Assembly: GCF_014905415.1 (NCBI RefSeq)
Contig: NZ_BNEO01000008.1
Span: 16,644-80,643, forward strand
Reading direction: 5' to 3'
DNA length: 64,000 nucleotides
Source of the DNA: Virgibacillus salexigens
GTDB lineage: Bacteria; Bacillota; Bacilli; Bacillales; Amphibacillaceae
Shown here one piece after another: positions 61,617 to 64,000 of this stretch. Numbering within the stretch: the first letter of the stretch is position 1; each line of letters begins with the position of its first letter. Made by a program: the position numbers and the translations under genes. Below the pieces are notes generated by a model. That model did not search any database. It had not been told where the DNA came from and saw only the letters and a program-made list of their open reading frames with translations.

Positions 61617-62213
61617 TTGTATTATTTAGCAGCATATTTATTAAAAATAATTTTAAGTTTATTTGGAAGAATAAACGTTTATCAGAAGGAGAATGCAGCG
61701 ATACCTGGTGGATTTGTTATTGCTTGTACCCACACAGGCTGGGTGGATATCTTGTGGCTGGGTGTTTCTATGCTTCCTAAGAAAATTCATTACATGGCAA
61801 AAAAAGAATTATTTCAATCAAAGTTATTAAAGTGGCTAATGGAACGGTTAAATGCATTTCCTGTTGATCGTGAAAACCCAGGACCAAGTACGATTAAAGT
61901 TCCGAGAAGGCTGCTTGCTGAGCAGAAAGTGGTAGGTATTTTTCCAAGTGGAACAAGAACAAGTGAAGAGGTTCCATTAAAAAGAGGTGCTGTAACTATT
62001 GCTGGACATGCAAAAGTACCGATTGTTCCTGTAGCATATAAAGGACCTAATAATTTTACAGACCTCTTTAAACGAATAAAGCCTTCCATTATTTACGGGA
62101 AGCCAATTTATATTTCGGAACATTTACCAAGAAAACAAGCAATGGAAGAGATGATGGTCCAATTGAATCAAGAACTTAGTAATTTACAAAACCGATTGAA
62201 TGAGCTGAATTAA
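61617..62213 (+). CDS. plsC: 1-acyl-sn-glycerol-3-phosphate acyltransferase
   Basis: A 198-residue membrane-associated acyltransferase making phosphatidic acid. VIACTHTGWVDILWLG has the catalytic HxxxxD, MAKKELFQSKLLKWLMERLNAFPVDRE the second block, VVGIFPSGTRTSEEVPLKRGA the third and KVPIVPVAYKG the fourth. TTG 61617 is preferred since AAGGGGG lies 6 bases upstream; an ATG at 61584 has no ribosome site. Specificity within the PlsC family is not provable. Confidence 0.85.
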   Translation: MYYLAAYLLKIILSLFGRINVYQKENAAIPGGFVIACTHTGWVDILWLGVSMLPKKIHYMAKKELFQSKLLKWLMERLNAFPVDRENPGPSTIKVPRRLLAEQKVVGIFPSGTRTSEEVPLKRGAVTIAGHAKVPIVPVAYKGPNNFTDLFKRIKPSIIYGKPIYISEHLPRKQAMEEMMVQLNQELSNLQNRLNELN

Positions 62214-62267
62214 TGGTTCGTGTTCCAACTTTAGTTAAGTTAAAATGCTTTTCCCAGACAATGTTTT

Positions 62268-62312
62268 CACCTATGATAGAAATATTCTTCGTTAAAATTT
62301 CTATCATAGGTG
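62268..62312. repeat. 16-bp perfect inverted repeat
   Basis: CACCTATGATAGAAAT (62268-62283) and ATTTCTATCATAGGTG (62297-62312) flank a 13-base loop. There is no T-tract on either side. It lies between plsC and a truncated MFS gene; it may be a terminator relic, operator or edge of a lost element. Confidence 0.6.
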
Positions 62313-62366
62313 ATTGGCATGTCAGGGGTGAAACATAAATGAGGCTTATTTAACATCACGATTGGA

Positions 62367-62726
62367 TTGGGGATATTATTATATCCATTAAACTCCGCCA
62401 TGATTGCGATTGCATTGACACGACTTCAACATGATTTTAACTTCACTTACTTAGATGCTCCTGGTTTATCTCTGTTTCTTTATTTGGTAAGTGCAGCTGG
62501 ACAGCCCATAATGGGAAAACTAAGCAAGCGATATGTTCGGTCAAAACGATTATTTATGGCAGAGCTTACAATTGTTTCCTTGGCTTCAATACTAGCTCCT
62601 ATCTCCCCAAACTATTTATTTCTACTAGTATGTCGAGCTTTACAGGCGATGGGAAGTTCTAGTGGTATGAGTATGATAAGAACCTTTATTTCGGAAGGCC
62701 AGGGCAGGGCCATAGCTATTTTGTAG
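62367..62726 (+). pseudogene. truncated MFS transporter
   Basis: Only the first third of a 12-helix facilitator survives: GILLYPLNSAMIAIALTRLQHDF, APGLSLFLYLVSAAGQPIMGKLSKRYVRSKRLFMAELTIVS (motif A region) and LVCRALQAMGSSSGMSMIRTFI, then TAG at 62724-62726. TGA just upstream of the first preserved residues and a weak TTG start show the 5' end is also damaged. The downstream DNA does not continue the gene. EmrB/QacA-like branch by wording of the helices. Confidence 0.75.
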
Positions 62727-62816
62727 CTATCTTCAGCTACTCAAGTTGTCCCCGCGGAGCAATGCCTAGTTATTTGCTATGAGTTAGGAACATATAATAT
62801 TCCCCGTAAACGAATC

Positions 62817-63698
62817 TTAATGGTTGTCAAGATAACTCCATATTTTTGAGGCAATTTCTCTGGCTTCTGATTCATCAGAAGTACCTGCAAATGTTTCCAT
62901 AAACGAGCGAGAAATTGATTCAATAAGAGAAAACCGTGGGGATGTTTTTGCTAATTCCTCTAATAAAAAGAGAATATACTCTTTGCCACGCTCCGTTTGT
63001 CCGCGGTTAAGATTGCTAAGAAAACCTTCCAATTGTTCCGCAATTTCTTGGCTAGTATAGACCGTATCATCCATATTATTTGTTAAGATAGTATATGATT
63101 CGTCACCTAAAAGTTGATCATTGGTTTCTATTAAATGTGGAATAATAGCATCTAATCGCCGAATGACATATTGAATGAGTTCCTGAATACTGCCTAAATG
63201 CTGAGAAGATGTTGAACCAATATGATTAATATGCTGCATCATACCTAGTAATAGTACGCCCGCATCTAATGCGAAGGGCGTCGCTAAATGTCCATATACA
63301 TCAACAATTCGGTTTCGAAGCCAGAATAACTCCTTGAAATGATTTTTCTTTACAAAATCTCTTAACTCTTCATCACCTGAATGGAAAATTGCTTCAAAAA
63401 GCATGAATAGATTCTGTTCTTTATTTACTTGCATACGTACCGCTATTTGTTCAGCCAATACCTGCTTATCTGAAGGATCTTGTCCAATTAGAAGTTCTCT
63501 TCTTCGAATAAAGGTTTCGTCGTTTACATGTTCTAAGATAGCAATTAAACACTCATTCTTAGATGAAAAGTAATTATAGAAGGTTCCTTTAGAAATAGTA
63601 GATTCTTCTAAAATGTCTTGGACAGAAGTGGCTGAAAAGCCTTTTTCTATGAAAAGTCGTTGTGCTGTCAACAATACTTGTCGTTTTCGTTCATTCAT
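62817..63698 (-). CDS. TetR/AcrR-family regulator
   Basis: A 293-residue repressor: ERKRQVLLTAQRLFIEKGFSATSVQDILEESTISKGTFYNYFSSKNECLIAILEHV is the HTH domain. The ATG at 63696-63698 is preferred because AAAGGTGA lies 9 bases upstream. The ligand domain is long (about 230 residues), larger than usual, with a C-terminal helix-rich extension. It faces the truncated MFS gene, which it may once have controlled. Confidence 0.88.
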   Translation of the reverse strand: MNERKRQVLLTAQRLFIEKGFSATSVQDILEESTISKGTFYNYFSSKNECLIAILEHVNDETFIRRRELLIGQDPSDKQVLAEQIAVRMQVNKEQNLFMLFEAIFHSGDEELRDFVKKNHFKELFWLRNRIVDVYGHLATPFALDAGVLLLGMMQHINHIGSTSSQHLGSIQELIQYVIRRLDAIIPHLIETNDQLLGDESYTILTNNMDDTVYTSQEIAEQLEGFLSNLNRGQTERGKEYILFLLEELAKTSPRFSLIESISRSFMETFAGTSDESEAREIASKIWSYLDNH

Positions 63699-64000
63699 TC
63701 GATCATTCACCTTTATTACATTAAGATAAACCTATCGTACCCTATAATACATGCATAAGCAAAGCGTAAGATATTGAAAATATTGTAAGGAAACTCCTTT
63801 TGATCATAAGAACCGTATCCCTGTTAAAAAAATCACCTCAAAAGCTAAAGAGTAAACTTTCTGACTTTTCTTACCTCCAGTCAAGTGTTTTACACAATTT
63901 ATTTGAATTATTTACCTTGATTTATTCAGGGGGGATAAACCTCCTGAGTAAGTCAAAATTTCCGCATGACTAATAGACCTAACGTTTTTCCATTTTTTTC
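63699..64000. other. intergenic region at the window edge
   Basis: Upstream of the leftward tetR gene. CTCAGGAGG and CCCCCTGA-type pairing at about 63927-63950 (TTCAGGGGGG, ACCTCCTGAG) forms a hairpin without a T-tract. No gene start is visible before the end of the window. Confidence 0.35.

Noticed and set aside
1..64000. tRNA, rRNA, CRISPR arrays, insertion sequences, prophage
   Set aside because: None was found on reading both strands: no transposase or integrase motifs, no regularly spaced repeats and no cloverleaf with a GGTTCGAnTCC-type arm.

Overview
The window looks like chromosomal DNA of a low-GC, spore-forming Gram-positive of the Bacillaceae, perhaps close to Oceanobacillus or Virgibacillus. 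This is inferred from AT-rich codon use, strong GGAGG ribosome sites with many TTG/GTG starts, lipobox lipoproteins, a YtvI-like sporulation membrane protein, a YfiT/BstA-like protein, and Zur, Fur, AraR and cre sites of Bacillus type. No rRNA, tRNA, CRISPR array, transposase or prophage was seen.

Layout. 1-26 kb is housekeeping and accessory material: a partial DMT exporter, an M23 lipoprotein, a HAD/DeoR pair, a divergent BCCT carrier, a VOC protein, a frameshifted 2-keto-4-pentenoate hydratase, YtvI, hemolysin III, YihY, two DinB-fold proteins, several lipoproteins and small membrane proteins of unknown role (16.9-18.7 kb), a MarR regulator with a palindromic operator, a pentapeptide-repeat protein, an MFS exporter, a decayed Cys4 mini-gene, a YrhK-like protein, and a Fur-boxed ferredoxin-reductase-like flavoprotein. 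26.4-31.8 kb holds a secreted phytase-like/esterase-like protein, a ZorA/ZorB-like ion-driven motor pair with a very long coiled-coil tail but no Zorya effector gene, and a DadA-type oxidase.

32.8-35.5 kb is a zinc-starvation (Zur) locus. Three Zur boxes sit around the remains of a second ribosomal S14 gene (rpsN2 type) and of a znuA-type lipoprotein, followed by an intact permease/YcgQ pair with a His-rich loop. 36.5-38.6 kb is a GntR-regulated ABC transporter with its promoter and operator visible. 39-44.6 kb is the L-arabinose operon araD-araB-araA with AraR-like boxes, then araE behind a cre-like site. 44.7-46.8 kb has a cysteine-rich SufR-like regulator, sodA and an FMN reductase. 47.7-54.6 kb is a complete 2-aminoethylphosphonate uptake and degradation cluster (binding protein, ATPase, fused permease, phnX, phnW) with a DeoR regulator broken by one missing A in an A8 run. 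54.6-58.6 kb has a membrane hydrolase, a methyltransferase/Rrf2 pair, and a divergent MFS/TetR pair sharing an operator. 58.7-61.5 kb is an iron alcohol dehydrogenase plus GntP permease behind a sigma-54-type promoter with an upstream inverted repeat. The end has PlsC, a truncated MFS remnant and a TetR regulator.

Best candidates for unusual biology are the stand-alone ZorAB-like motor, the eroding Zur locus, the sigma-54 promoter, and the two homopolymer frameshifts. Functions are assigned by reading motifs; no database search was run.
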